Part shown: positions 1 through 11,424 of the stretch, in pieces | Layout of the letters: the number at the start of each line of letters is the position of its first letter | How positions within the stretch are numbered: position 1 is the stretch's first letter | Assembly: GCA_949775045.1 (NCBI GenBank) | Contig: OX459107.1 | Coordinates: forward strand, 16,440,218-16,504,217 | Source of the DNA: Metridium senile | Taxonomy: Eukaryota; Cnidaria; Anthozoa; Actiniaria; Metridiidae | Direction: 5' to 3' | DNA: 64,000 nt | Position numbers and translations under genes: made by a program | Notes under the pieces: model-generated | Seen by the model: the letters and a program-made list of their open reading frames with translations, nothing else | The model's database searches: none | Told to the model about the DNA's origin: nothing

Positions 1-1015
1 AATTGTCAAACTACTAACTGATTTATTCTGCATGAACTAATTTTCTCTTTTTTTTGGGAGTATTTTGCCGTTTTAGATTGCTTGCCTTGACGTACCCATG
101 TGACCTCCTCGACGTGATTTCCATGACGACAAGCCCTGGCTACCTCGACGACAAGCCTTGCCCTGGTACTGCAACAAAGAACCACTTGATCAGGTAATAA
201 TTGTCAAACTACTAACTGATTTGTTCTGCATGAACTAATTTTCTCTTTTTTTTTTTTAGTATTTTGCCGTTTTAGATTGCTTGCCTTGACGTACCCATGT
301 GACCTCCTCGACGTGATTGCCATGACGACAAGCCCTGGTTACCTCGACGACAAGCCTTGCCCTGGTACTGCAACAAAGAACCACTTGATCAGGTAATAAT
401 TGTCAAACTACTAACTGATTTATTCTGCATGAACTAATTTTCTCTTTTTTTTTGGAGTATTTTGCCGTTTTAGGTTGATTGCCTTGACGTACCCATGTGA
501 CCTCGACGTGATTGCCATGACGACAAGCCCTGGTTACCTTGACGACAAGCCTTGCCCTGGTACTGCAACAAAGAACCACTTGATCAGGTAATAATTGTCA
601 AACTACTAACTGATTTATTCTGCATGAACTAATTTTCTCTTTCTTTTTTGAGTATTTTGCCGTTTTAGATTGCTTGCCTTAGTACGAATTTTGGTGGATC
701 TACTCGACCTCCTGTGTGCAAGTACTCTGGCGTGACCAAAAGACATCCTGTGACCATATGCCTTGACGTACCCATGAGACCTCCGACTTGATTGCCATGA
801 CGACAAGCCCTGGTTACCTCGACGACAAGCCTTGCCCTGGTACTGCAACAAAGAACCACTTGATCAGGTAATAATTGTCAAACTACTAACTGATTTATTC
901 TGCATGAACTAATTTTTCCCTTTTTCTTTTGAATGTTTTGCCGTTTTAGAATGTAGAGTGCGCTATTGTGTCGATGTGTCCTCGAAGAGCCCTAGTTTGA
1001 AGACTTGTATACCAG
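1..1015 (+). repeat. Tandem exon-like repeat array (about 198 bp, 5 units)
   Basis: Units begin at about 1, 199, 398, 593 and 873 with the same intron-like start. Each unit has a T-rich tract ending in ttttag, then a block ending in atcag followed by gtaata, i.e. an acceptor and a donor on the plus strand. The block is 117 bp in copy 2 (39 codons) and has one open frame containing YPCDLLDVIAM and PGYLDDKPCPGTATKNHLI. Copy 3 differs by a 3-bp deletion that keeps the frame. Copy 4 carries an extra segment of about 85 bp, and copy 5 is degenerate. I read this as a tandemly duplicated symmetric exon or its relic. The product is not recognised, and copy 4 breaks the frame. Confidence 0.55.
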
Positions 1016-1178
1016 GTGATTATTGGTAAAGTTTGCTAAGCGTAGTAGTTCATGTCTCTTGACGTGACCCTTTTTCATTTACAGACTTGAATTGACGAAC
1101 CAACCCAAGACACGCTGGCCATGAAGCTGCATCCCCCCAGAAGAAAGACGTCCTGATATCAAGACTATAAAGGCTAAG

Positions 1179-1670
1179 TATTGAATAGGATTGATGATGG
1201 AAATTTGTAGGTGATGGTTGTGTTGCGTATATATGGGTTGCTTGTGGTGTACGTGTGGTGGGTTGCCTGTGGTGTACGTTTGGGTTGCCTGTGGTGACAG
1301 ACCTCCGAAATCCGACAACCGAAATAAACTTCCGATATCCGATATTAAATCCTAAATAAAAATTCGATATCCGATAATCCGAAATAAACTTCCAATATCC
1401 GATATTAAATCCGAAATAAAAATTCGATATCCGATATCCGATAGTATTGAATAGGATTGATGATGGAAACTTGTAGGTGATGGTTGTTGTGTATATATGG
1501 GTTGCCTGTGGTGTACGTTTGGGTTGCTTGTGGTGTACGTTTGGGTTGCCTGTGGTGACAGACCTCCGAAATCCGACAACCGAAATAAACTTCCGATATC
1601 CGATATCAAATCCGAAATAATAATTCGATACCCGATAATCCAAAATAAACAGTTTATCAATAACCGATAA
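1179..1670 (+). repeat. 266-bp tandem duplication rich in ccgatat and gggttgc words
   Basis: Copy A (1179-1444) and copy B (1445-1670) both start tattgaataggattgatgatgg. They share the gtgtacgtttgggttgcctgt block and the cluster of ccgatatccgatat words. The ccgatat words are themselves a short degenerate tandem repeat. No gene is apparent. The long minus-strand open frames here only read the low-complexity repeat. Confidence 0.75.
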
Positions 1671-1843
1671 ACCTATAGTGTAGATAGTGTATATTAGAAT
1701 TGATAGAGTAGACTATTTAACATAAAATAAATGATCCATTCAAAATGTTGACACCAAGTAAACTACCATGCAATATCACAAATAGTTAATTTAGTATTTA
1801 ACTAACTTCTCCATATTTTGTTTTAGTTATTTGTATGCTTTAG

Positions 1844-2063
1844 ATTGATTGCCTTGGTACGAAGTTTGGTGGATCTACTCAACCTGCTGTTACCAAGTGC
1901 CCTGGCGTGACCAAAAGACATCCTGTGAACATGTGCCTTGACGTACCAATGTGACCTCCTAGAGAAATGAATACACTTCATTGCAAATTGCTATGACGAC
2001 AAGCCCTGGTTGCCAAGACGACAAGCCTTGCCCTGGTACTGCAATAAAGAACCACTTGATCAG
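1844..2063 (+). repeat. Sixth, diverged copy of the exon-like repeat
   Basis: After ctttag comes a block matching copy 4 of the array at 593-872: the acgaagtttggtggatctactc segment, the cgtgaccaaaagacatcctgtg segment and the terminal caagccttgccctggtactg...gatcag, then gtgcat. It is separated from the array by about 800 bp. Like copy 4 it has the longer form and no single open frame, so it is probably a relic. Confidence 0.5.
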
Positions 2064-2357
2064 GTGCATATTTTAAAAGTTCTTATCGATTTATTCAGTA
2101 TGAACTTATATATAATTAGTATGTATTAGTAGTGTGATTAATAGTTAATAGTGTAATATTTTGGTTTGTTCTTTGCTAATCCGTCTGTTTTTGCAGGTCG
2201 ACTCCAACTGTGCTACTAACCTCAAAATATTTTGTCTAGGACAGAGATTTAAATTATGGTAAATCGATTGTACAAATGTTACTTAACTAACGACTTGTAA
2301 AGTATATAGATGTTGAAATAAAGGAAAGCAATCATGGAAAGCAAAAACATTTTTAAC

Positions 2358-2450
2358 TCCGCCATTGCCGGTCCCAAGCCCGGATGAGAAAGGAGGAAGG
2401 TTGGCGGTAGGAATAGCATCCTACGCCATAAAAAATGTATTTGCTTGAAG
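2358..2450 (+). mobile_element. LINE 3'-tail-like fragment
   Basis: The stretch with gccattgccggtcccaagcc, an aggaggaaggttggcggtagg block and agcatcctacgccataaaaa resembles a sequence I associate with the 3' ends of RTE/Rex-type LINEs. I recall that pattern from general knowledge and cannot align it here. No reverse transcriptase reading frame adjoins it. It is either a 5'-truncated insertion or a chance resemblance. Confidence 0.35.
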
Positions 2451-2900
2451 CATGGGCGAGAGTACATTTTGCAAGGTGAGTCATAGTTGATTTGTTTTCC
2501 AGTTTAAAGAATGTCCCAGTTAGTAATTCAAACCAAAAGTGTACGATGTTTTTTTTATTTAAGAGCGGTCCTTTCTATAATTTTACGCATGTTATATTCC
2601 ATAACTGTTCTCAAGACAGTGTACTAAAAGCTTTATGTTAGGGAAAGGACGACTTAGAATGTTTGTACATTTATATTTGCACTTTCAATAAATAATCAAT
2701 TCGAAAGAAAAATCCATTACAATCGAAAAACCGAAAAGATAAATTTTGAATTAATTGAGAAAAAACGATTGTTTGTAATGATGGTGCCTGGACACCGAAA
2801 AACCTCTTTCCTTTATGCAGTAATTATCACAGTTGTAGGCTTATAGGCTTTGTATTTACAGCTTTTGTATTTTATTTCAGTGGTGCTTCATGATGTCCAG

Positions 2901-3504
2901 AAAATGGAATTTCCGTTTCAGTAAGAACAGATGTCAATGGGAAATATCATTTTTGTGTCTCACCAGCAAAAGGTAAATACCTTCTATCGTTAGTTTATAA
3001 TCTATATATCTATTCCAAATACCTATAGTTATCTACTTTGTCTTTGAATTATAACTGCATATGCAAACTATAAGAATTCCACAAACTTTTGTTTGCTTAT
3101 CGGGTTTGTGACGAGGGATAAAATTTCTATAAACTCTTCACGTTATAACCTCATTTGCCTCGCCCATCGTTACACTGTCCTGGACGAGGGGACTCGGCGG
3201 GCGTCAAAGTATTGATATAATTCGTATTATCAAAACTTGCCCTAAAATATATTGAAAGTTATTTTCAAAGTTCGTGTCACGGACAAAGTTTAAACCGTAA
3301 GATACCGCATACAACAGACAAATACTTGACACGAAAAACCGTACTGTTATGTATACTATAATCTCTGAACAGTTGAGAGATATTGATAGCTAAACAATAA
3401 TGATATATTTGTTGTAGTTTTAGAAACACATGGCCTACGTTCTAAAGTAAAGAATAAAAGTATCCAGGACATAGAATACAGGACACGGGGAAATACCATA
3501 AATG
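2901..3504 (+). CDS. Two exon-like blocks of an unrecognised gene or relic
   Basis: Block 1 (2901-2972) follows gtccag and precedes gtaaat. Block 2 (3424-3504) follows gttttag and precedes gtgagt. Both are phase 1-1 (72 and 81 bp) and splice in frame. The first reads VRTDVNGKYHFCVSPAK, a pattern like the D-x-N-G-x-Y-x-F strand of extracellular beta-sandwich repeats (CarboxypepD-reg or Cna-B type). The second reads THGLRSKVKNKSIQDIEY. A possible upstream exon ends at 2475 (ttttgcaag, then gtgagt) in the compatible phase, but its frame soon meets a stop. I found no start, stop or further exons, so a gene fragment is the most I can claim. Confidence 0.3.
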
Positions 3505-3659
3505 GTGAGTGACAGTAGCATTTATCGAGCTGCAGTATTAGAAACCCGGTGTTAAAGGTTTTGTTTTCAAGATAAATATGACAGGCTTCACTATCAAGTA
3601 TTTCTTTCGTGATTGCAATAATTTGTTCTGTGTTATATAACGGGCATAGCCTCGGTCAA

Positions 3660-5261
3660 GAAAAAGTGAAACATATAGTAATCTCCTAACACTACCGATA
3701 AAAATAAGGACAATGTGAATAACTCAAGCGTGTTATTTCGTGTAATGGGGACCTGCGTCAGCGCTTGTCCTCGAAATGAAAAAAAAAAAGGTCGCGCTCT
3801 TTAAGTATTGTTTGGATTTCATAGTATTCATTTGTAATTTGTATAGACAACGTGTTTCAAAGCTTTAAGAACATTTCTTACAGACATGAACCATTATGAC
3901 TCATTATTTATAATGAAAAATGGAAACTCTTTCGTGATTAGTTATTTTATTTGTTCAATCTGCTTTGCCAAAAACAAAATTTCACGCTCTTTGAGTATTG
4001 TTTTGATATGATAGTATTAATTTTATTTGCATAGAGAACGTGTGTTAATTTTAAAGCTTTAACAACCTTTTCATACAAATATGATAAACCAGAATATGAC
4101 TCATTATTTATAATGAAAAATGAATACTTTTTCTTGATTAAGTTATTTTATTGCTTCAATCTGTTTTGCTTTAACACTGGCATCGGGTCACGGAAAGGTC
4201 AATCATAAACGACCGTGTAATTTCGAATAATGGAACCTGCGTCCCCGCTTGTCCTTGAAATGAAAAACAAAAGGTAAAAGTCACGCTGTTTAAGTGTTGT
4301 TTTGATTTGATGGTATTCATTTTTGATTTGCATAGACAACGTGTTTCAAAGCTTTAAGAACATTTCTTACACACATACAACAGAGTATGACTCATATGAC
4401 TCATCATGATTTATAATGGAAGATGAATCCGGAGACTTTATGTTGATTAGTTATTATATTTGTTCAAACTGCTTTGCCAAAAATAACGTCACGCTCTTTG
4501 AGTATTGTTTTGATATGATAGTATTATTTTTTATTTGCATAGAAAACGTGTGTTAAAGCTTTAACAATGTTATACAAATATGATAAACCAGAATATGACT
4601 CGTTATTTATAATGCAAAATGGATACTGATTTTTCGTGATTAGTTATTTGATTTGTTCAACTTGCTTTGCCTTATCACTGACATCGGGTCATGGAAAGGT
4701 CAATCAAATAGTACTCGTGCACTAGCGAGCGTGTAATTTCGTGTAATGGGGACCTGCGTCAGCGCTTGTCCTCGAAATGAAAAAAACAAAACTTCACGCT
4801 CTTTAAGTATAGTTTAGATTTGATAGTATTCCTTTTTGATTTGCATAGGAAACGTGTGTTAAAGCTTTAAAAAAAACATTTCTTACAGACATAAACCAGA
4901 GTATGACTCATTATTTATAATGCAAAATGGAGACTGTTTCTCAATTCAAGCGAAACTGTTTATTTAACTTATTGTATTATTTCCCATTGTCCACCACTAT
5001 AAATATTTTTTTCTATTTCCACCATCATTCATTTGAGAATGTTGTAGCGATAATAACGTAACGTAATTTCTTCTCGCTTGTCTTAATATTAAATTGTATA
5101 AGTAAAGTTCTCCTGACTAGTGTTTCGTGATTAGTTATTTTATTTGTTCAATCTGCTTTGCCAAAAACTAAATGTCACGCTCTTTGAATATTGTTTTGAT
5201 ATGATAGTACTCATTTTTTACTTGCATAGAAAACGTGTGTTTAAGTTCATACAAATATTAC
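3660..5261 (+). repeat. AT-rich dispersed satellite, plus orientation (left part)
   Basis: Successive degenerate copies share the words cgtgattagttattttattt, tcacgctctttgagtattgt, gcatagaaaacgtgtgtt, aaagctttaacaac and gactcattatttataatg. A second module with acctgcgtc...gcttgtcctcgaaatg recurs at about 3745, 4232 and 4742, giving a composite period of roughly 500 bp. No coding frame is present. The array continues after the Penelope-like insertion and reappears inverted at 13081-14045. Confidence 0.75.
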
Positions 5262-6495
5262 TTATTTGACACCGTACAAGGACATCGCTGACAAACGAGC
5301 ACACAAAACTGCTGACAAATGCCGGACTAAGCACGTACATGAACTTAACAAACGGAAAGCACAGAAACACAGAAAACAACGTAAACACGACGACAACTGG
5401 GTTAGGAATATTTCTTCACGACCATTCAGTATACAAGACTGAAACACTTGTACTCTCATACGGACTCAAACGCTCCATCAAACCTAAACGCATACCTACA
5501 GACACTATTCTTTTGTTGAGGCAGTCGTTATTCACCAGAAAGACATATCTGAGCCTGAAAAGGATAACATTGGAGCCAGAATCGCATCTGCCGTACAATC
5601 CACCCTGGACTCGAAAGAAACTTAAGGTGTTTCCCAGTAGTTTTTTAATAACCACACTTCCCATTCTCATTTAGCATTTTTCCGAAGCTCATCGAAAATA
5701 CGAAATATAGTTTAGAAAAACCTATTTCCGCCATCCTTGTTTTATGTTGCCATAGCAACACCAATTGAATTGAAATAGAAATAAATCACAACTTCCATCT
5801 CTGCTTTGTGTCTGGTGCAAAATACATCTTGATCAGATCAGTGAAAGTGTGACCATTAAAGAAACTATTGGGAAACACCTTAAACAGAGACGAAGAGAGA
5901 GCACAACAAGAACGACGATGACATCGTAATACTATCGGCCGAAAAGGGAAGTGCTACTGTTGTCATGGACAAGACGGACTACTTTCGTAAGATGGACGCT
6001 CTCGTTAACGACAGACACCTACCAACAATTGACTAAAGACCCCACATCCTCATTACAACGCAAACTCGACATCAAACTACTCGCACTCGTGAAATCAGAC
6101 ATTTTGGAAAGTCGATGCAGTTACTACCGACTACGATGTTCGGTTCCTTACACACGAAAACTCTACGGACTTCCAAAACTTCACAAACCAGACATAACGA
6201 TGCGACCCATAGAGTCTTTATTTTCTCACGCACTTACGAACTGACATCCATTTTACAACCACTCGCCAACAAATCCATACATCGGTTACAATCTGACGAA
6301 TTTATCGACGACATTCAGAACGTACGCATTCCAGACAATCACAAACTTGTGTCTTTTGATGTGAAGTCACTGTTCATCTGTATTCCACTTCAACTGGCAT
6401 TAGACTGTAGTCATACTACTATCACACAACATGCGGACGACACACCGTTACCCATACCTACGAATGACATCCTGGACTTACTTTATTTTCAAATA
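5262..6495 (+). pseudogene. Penelope-like element reverse transcriptase, broken fragment
   Basis: Stretches in several frames match the Penelope-like element (PLE) layout. They are an N-terminal basic segment ending WVRNISSRP (about 5395-5425), AEKGSATVVMDKTDYFRKM (about 5940-5996), DTYQQLTKDPT (about 6020), LYGLPKLHKPDITMRPI (about 6160-6215), then LTSILQPLANKSIHRL and SFDVKSLFICIP (about 6355-6390), the last being RT motif A with its Asp. At least two frameshifts and several stops separate them, and a MITE interrupts the frame. The fragment ends before the later RT motifs and shows no GIY-YIG endonuclease. It sits inside the AT-rich satellite, so it inserted there. I infer a dead, truncated copy. 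Confidence 0.8.
5626..5879. mobile_element. 254-bp MITE with TTAA flanks, inside the Penelope fragment
   Basis: The ends ggtgtttcccagtag and ctattgggaaacacc are inverted copies with one mismatch. TTAA lies directly outside both ends (5622-5625 and 5880-5883), as expected for a piggyBac- or Kolobok-type target duplication. A TA duplication with slightly longer ends is also possible. The insert splits the Penelope reading frame and has no coding capacity, so it is non-autonomous. Confidence 0.75.
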
Positions 6496-7595
6496 GAAAA
6501 GGTGTGTGTTAAAGCTTAAACGTTCATTTCTTACAGACATCAACCAGAATATGACTCATTATTTATAATGCAAAATGGAGACTTTTTCGTGATTAGTTAT
6601 TTTATTTGTTTAATCTGCTTTGCCAAAAGCAACGTCACGCCCTTTGAGTATTTTTTTATTTGCATAGAAAACGTGTGTTAATTTAAAGCTTTAACAACAT
6701 TGTCATACAAATATAATAAACCAGAATATGACGCATTATTTATAATGCAAAATGGATAATTTTTCGTGATTAATTGTTTTATTTGTTCATTCTGCTTTGT
6801 CTTATCACTGATATCGGATCATGGAAAGTTCAATCAAATAGTACTGGTGAACTAACGAGCGTGTAATTTCATGTAATGGGGACCTGCGTCCGCACTGGTC
6901 CTTGAAATGATTTGCATAGAAACGTGTGTTAAAGCTTTAACAATATGTTATATAAATATGATAAACCAGAATATAACTCATTACTTATAATGCAAGATGG
7001 ATAATTTTTCGTGATTAGCTATTTTATTTTTTGAAACTGCTTTACCAAAAACAAAACTTCACGCTCTTTGAGTAATTTTTTGATATGATAGTATTATTAT
7101 TTTATTTTCATAGAAAACGTGTGTTAATTTAAAGCTTTAACAACATTTTCATACAAATATGATAAACCACAGTATGACTCATTATTTATAATGAAAAATG
7201 GATAACTTTTCGTGATTTATTATTTTATTTGTTCAATCTGTTTTGCTTTAACACTGACATCGGGTCACAGAAAGGTCAATCAAATAGTACTTGTGCATAA
7301 ACGACCGTGAAATTTCGTATAATGTGGGACCTGCGTCCCCGCTTGTCCTTGAAATGAAAAAAGAAAGTAAAAGTCACGCTCTTTAAGTGTTGTTTTGATT
7401 TGATGGTATTCATTTTTGATTTGCATAGACAACGTGTTCCAAAGCTTTAAGATTGAGACTTTTTCGTGATTAGTTATTTTATTGGTTCAAACTGCTTTGG
7501 CAAAAACAACGTCACACTCCTTGAGTATTGTTTTGATATGAAAGTATTATTTTTTTATTTGTATAGAAAACGTGTGTTAATTTAAAGCTTTAAGG
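6496..7595 (+). repeat. AT-rich dispersed satellite, plus orientation (right part)
   Basis: Continuation of the array seen at 3660-5261. The repeated words catagaaaacgtgtgtt, aaagctttaacaac, cattatttataatg and acctgcgtcc...cttgtccttgaaatg all recur, the last at about 6885 and 7325. No gene is seen. Confidence 0.75.
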
Positions 7596-8008
7596 TATCC
7601 GGATACAAAATGGACCCCTACATTTGCGTGAATTTAAATTGAGCGTACTCTTTTCGTCTTTACTCGTAAAAAGTATATATTTTCTGAAAGCTGAATAAAT
7701 GTAGTTTTCTGTTGTGAAGAATGACTTTAATGATTTTTAAAATTTCAGACGTTATTAGCCAAGAAATTAAATTTGACCGTACCTTATTCAAAATGTTCGA
7801 TCTCAAGACGTACGCAGTTCTATGACGCTTAAAATTACATCGACACATTCAAGAGATAACGGGCTTAAAAACGACGTCTACGTTTTGTTATATATCTGTC
7901 ATAAATCAATTATAATTTAACGTCAAAGTTGAGCAATAACTTTTTGAGTGTTGTTTGACACAAAAAGAATCATAATTATGATATACGGATATGTGTATCT
8001 AAGAACGT
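7596..8008. other. Unassigned AT-rich spacer
   Basis: I see no repeat structure, splice-bounded exon or convincing open frame. A 62-codon minus-strand frame (7660-7848) has no recognisable motif and is not reported as a gene. Confidence 0.5.
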
Positions 8009-10276
8009 CTTATTATTATTATTATTATTATTGTTATTGTTATTGTTGTGGTTGTGGTTGTGGTTGTGGTTGTGGTTGTGGTTGTGGTTGTGGTTGTGGT
8101 TGTTATTATTATGGTTGTTATTATTATGGTTGTTATTATTATGGTTGTTATTATTATGGTTGTTATTATTATGGTTGTTATTATTATGGTTGTTATTATT
8201 ATGGTTGTTATTATTATGGTTGTTATTATTATGGTTGTTATTATTATGGTTGTTATTATTATGGTTGTTATTATTATGGTTGTTATTATTATGGTTGTTA
8301 TTATTATGGTTGTTATTATTATGGTTGTTATTATTATGGTTATTATTATTATGGTTATTATTATTATGGTTATTATTATTATGGTTATTATTATTATGGT
8401 TATTATTATTATGGTTATTATGGTTATTATTATTATGGTTATTATTATTATGGTTATTATTATTATGGTTATTATTATTATGGTTATTATTATTATGGTT
8501 ATTATTATTATGGTTATTATTATTATGGTTATTATTATTATGGTTATTATTATTATTATTATGGTTATTATTATTATTATTATGGTTATTATTATTATTA
8601 TTATGGTTATTATTATTATTATTATGGTTATTATTATTATTATTATGGTTGTTATTATTATTATTATGGTTATTATTATTATCATTATGGTTATTATTAT
8701 TATCATTATGGTTATTATTATTATCATTATGGTTATTATTATTATCATTATGGTTATTATTATTATCATTATGGTTATTATTATTATTATTATGGTTATT
8801 ATTATTATTATTATGGTTATTATTATTATTATTATGGTTATTATTATTATTATTATGGTTATTATTATTATTATTATGGTTATTATTATTATTATTATGG
8901 TTATTATTATTATTATTATGGTTATTATTATTATTATTATGGTTATTATTATTATTATTATGGTTATTATTATTATTATTATGGTTATTATTATTATTAT
9001 TATGGTTATTATTATTATTGTTATGGTTATTATTATTATTATTATGGTTATTATTATTATTATTATGGTTATTATTATTATTATTATGGTTATTATTATT
9101 ATTATTATGGTTATTATTATTATTATTATGGTTGTTATTATTATTATTATGGTTATTATTATTATCATTATGGTTATTATTATTATCATTATGGTTATTA
9201 TTATTATCATTATGGTTATTATTATTATCATTATGGTTATTATTATTATCATTATGGTTATTATTATTATCATTATGGTTATTATTATTATTATTATGGT
9301 TATTATTATTATTATTATGGTTATTATTATTATTATTATGGTTATTATTATTATTATTATGGTTATTATTATTATTATTATTATGGTTATTATTATTATT
9401 ATTATTATGGTTATTATTATTATTATTATGGTTATTATTATTATTATTATGGTTATTATTATTATTGTTATGGTTATTATTATTATTGTTATGGTTATTA
9501 TTATTATTGTTATGGTTATTATTATTATTGTTATGGTTATTATTATTATTGTTATGGTTATTATTATTATTGTTATGGTTATTATTATTATTGTTATGGT
9601 TATTATTATTATTGTTATGGTTATTATTATTATTGTTATGGTTATTATTATTATTGTTATGGTTATTATTATTATTGTTATGGTTATTATTATTATTGTT
9701 ATGGTTATTATTATTATTGTTATGGTTATTATTATTATTGTTATGGTTATTATTATTATTGTTATGGTTATTATTATTATTGTTATGGTTATTATTGTTA
9801 TTGTTATGGTTATTGTTATTGTTATGGTTATTGTTATTGTTATGGTTATTGTTATTGTTATGGTTATTGTTATTGTTATTATTGTTATGGTTATTATTGT
9901 TATGGTTATTATTGTTATGGTTATTATTGTTATGGTTATTATTATTGTTATGGTTATTATTATTGTTATTATTGTTATGGTTATTATTATTGTTATTATT
10001 GTTATGGTTATTATTATTGTTATTATTGTTATGGTTATTATTATTGTTATTATTGTTATGGTTATTATTATTGTTATTATTGTTATGGTTATTATTATTG
10101 TTATTATTGTTATGGTTATTATGGTTATGGTTGTTATGGTTATTATTATTGTTATTATTGTTATGGTTATTATTATTATGGTAATTATGGTTATGGTTAT
10201 TATGGTTATGGTTATTATGGTTATTATTATGGTTATTATTATTATGGTTATTATTATTATTATTATGGTTATCGTT
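8009..10276 (+). repeat. 2.27-kb ggtta(tta)n minisatellite, plus strand nearly free of C
   Basis: Everything is built from TNN triplets. A ggttgt 6-mer block (about 8047-8102) is followed by 15-bp units with ggttgttattattat, then ggttattattattat, then 18- to 21-bp units with longer tta runs. Later blocks carry tcattat or tgttat variants, and the right end is irregular. The only cytosines inside are the single-base tcattat variants. Because the unit length is a multiple of three, long open frames run through several frames on both strands. These predict poly-Tyr/Gly, Leu/Trp, Val/Ile/Met, Asn/His and Ile/Thr polymers and are artefacts of the repeat, not genes. Confidence 0.95.
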
Positions 10277-10295
10277 GTATAAAATGGATGTTCTT

Positions 10296-10539
10296 ATTAA
10301 ATTTTGATCGCCAAAACTGAAAATGAATGGCTCAATATGAGAATGCAATGTTTATTTTACGTGGTTAACTTACAGTCACTTTTACAAAAACTAAGATCAT
10401 AAGACCCAAGAAAAACAAATCAATGTGATTTTAGATGATCTTAGTTTTTGTAAAAGTGACTGTAAGTTAACCACGTAAAATAAACATTGCATTCTCATAT
10501 TGAGCCATTCATTTTCAGTTTTGGCGATCAAAATTTAAT
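10296..10539. repeat. Perfect 105-bp inverted repeat with 34-bp loop
   Basis: The left arm 10296-10400 (starting attaaattttgatcgcc) and the right arm 10435-10539 (ending ggcgatcaaaatttaat) are exact reverse complements wherever I compared them. They are separated by 34 bp. The structure begins about 20 bp after the minisatellite. It could be a young palindromic insertion, a fold-back duplication made during break repair, or an assembly fold-back artefact. Confidence 0.9.
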
Positions 10540-10560
10540 GGATTACCTTCTAAATTTTCA

Positions 10561-10714
10561 AGTAATATTTCAAAAACGAGTACGAGTGTTTCATTAGGGT
10601 TTCTAAACACGATAAAACATTTGAAAGCACGAGGCCGTAGGCCAAGTGCTTTTATTGTTTTTGAGTGTTTGGAAACCCTAATGAAACACGAAGTACGAGC
10701 TTTTTGGAATTACT
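10561..10714. mobile_element. Palindromic MITE-like element
   Basis: The two halves are imperfect inverted copies: agtaatatttcaaaaacgag against gctttttggaattact, and tgtttcattagggttt against aaaccctaatgaaaca. They meet at gcacgaggccg/taggccaagtgc. Length is about 154 bp. There is no coding potential and no clear target duplication. Confidence 0.65.
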
Positions 10715-11139
10715 TCTCAGTCGAATAAATAATTCATTATGCAGGAATGTGGCTAGCTCTTTATAATATAATAGGTCACTCATTATGTTGCCTGGGATTA
10801 TGAGAGTTCTTTTGTATTCCTCTCGTGCGGAATTTATTGGATTTCGAAATACTGTAGGGTTTACTCTACTGTAGAGTGTTACGGGGTTCTTACTTGAAGT
10901 TGTTCAAAAAGGCTTAGAAAATGTTCCTTTAAGCTCAGTTGAGCAATACTTCAAATTGTACTCTAAATATAACTTTTAAATACCTACATAAGTAGGGGTT
11001 TTTTTTTCATTTTCTTTAGAGAATAATCCAAATTGTCATTTAAATATAAGTTGTAACTTCAGTAGGGATCATTAAAGATGCGAATAAAGTTCATTTATAC
11101 AGAGTATTTGATGGCGTGGGAAATAAGACTCTACTTTGC
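10715..11139. other. Unassigned AT-rich spacer
   Basis: AT-rich DNA without a recognisable gene or repeat. An open frame from 11078 overlaps the SINE-like segment and ends in low-complexity A-rich sequence. I do not regard it as coding. Confidence 0.4.
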
Positions 11140-11240
11140 CAACCAAATCACCAATAGCTTAGCTGGTATGAAGAGGGAATTCAACTCCAAGGGTTGCAGG
11201 TTCGAGACTCAGACAACGCCAATAAAAAAAAAAGGAAAAA
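11140..11240 (+). mobile_element. tRNA-derived SINE-like sequence
   Basis: A good RNA polymerase III A box (tagcttagctgg, 11155-11166) is followed 33 bp later by a B box (ggttcgagact, 11199-11209), then acgccaat and an A-rich run (11221-11240). The order and spacing fit a tRNA-like head with an A tail. The flanking arms do not fold into a clean tRNA cloverleaf, so I call it a SINE or tRNA pseudogene rather than a functional tRNA. Confidence 0.5.
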
Positions 11241-11363
11241 ATAATAATGTAAAAATAATAAGGTCAGGTAAGATAGATAAAAACATAAGGGATAGTAAGG
11301 TAGGTAGGTAACTAACTAGGGAATACTAATTATTTTCTGATTTACCACCACTTTGTAGATTTA

Positions 11364-11397
11364 GAAATATTTTCATCACTAGTGATGAAAATATTTC
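11364..11397. repeat. Perfect 34-bp palindrome
   Basis: gaaatattttcatcact is followed immediately by its exact reverse complement, with no loop. It could form a short cruciform, or be the fused ends of a deleted palindromic transposon. Confidence 0.85.
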
Positions 11398-11424
11398 AAA
11401 CACCGGTTAACCTATAATCGTGTT

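Noticed and set aside
615..851. Minus-strand 78-codon frame across the exon-like repeats
   Set aside because: Splice signals around each repeat are on the plus strand, and the frame runs through the intron-like T-rich tract.
7948..10348. Very long open frames on both strands (up to 790 codons)
   Set aside because: They translate a triplet-based minisatellite in every compatible frame into simple polymers, with no start context or composition of a real protein.
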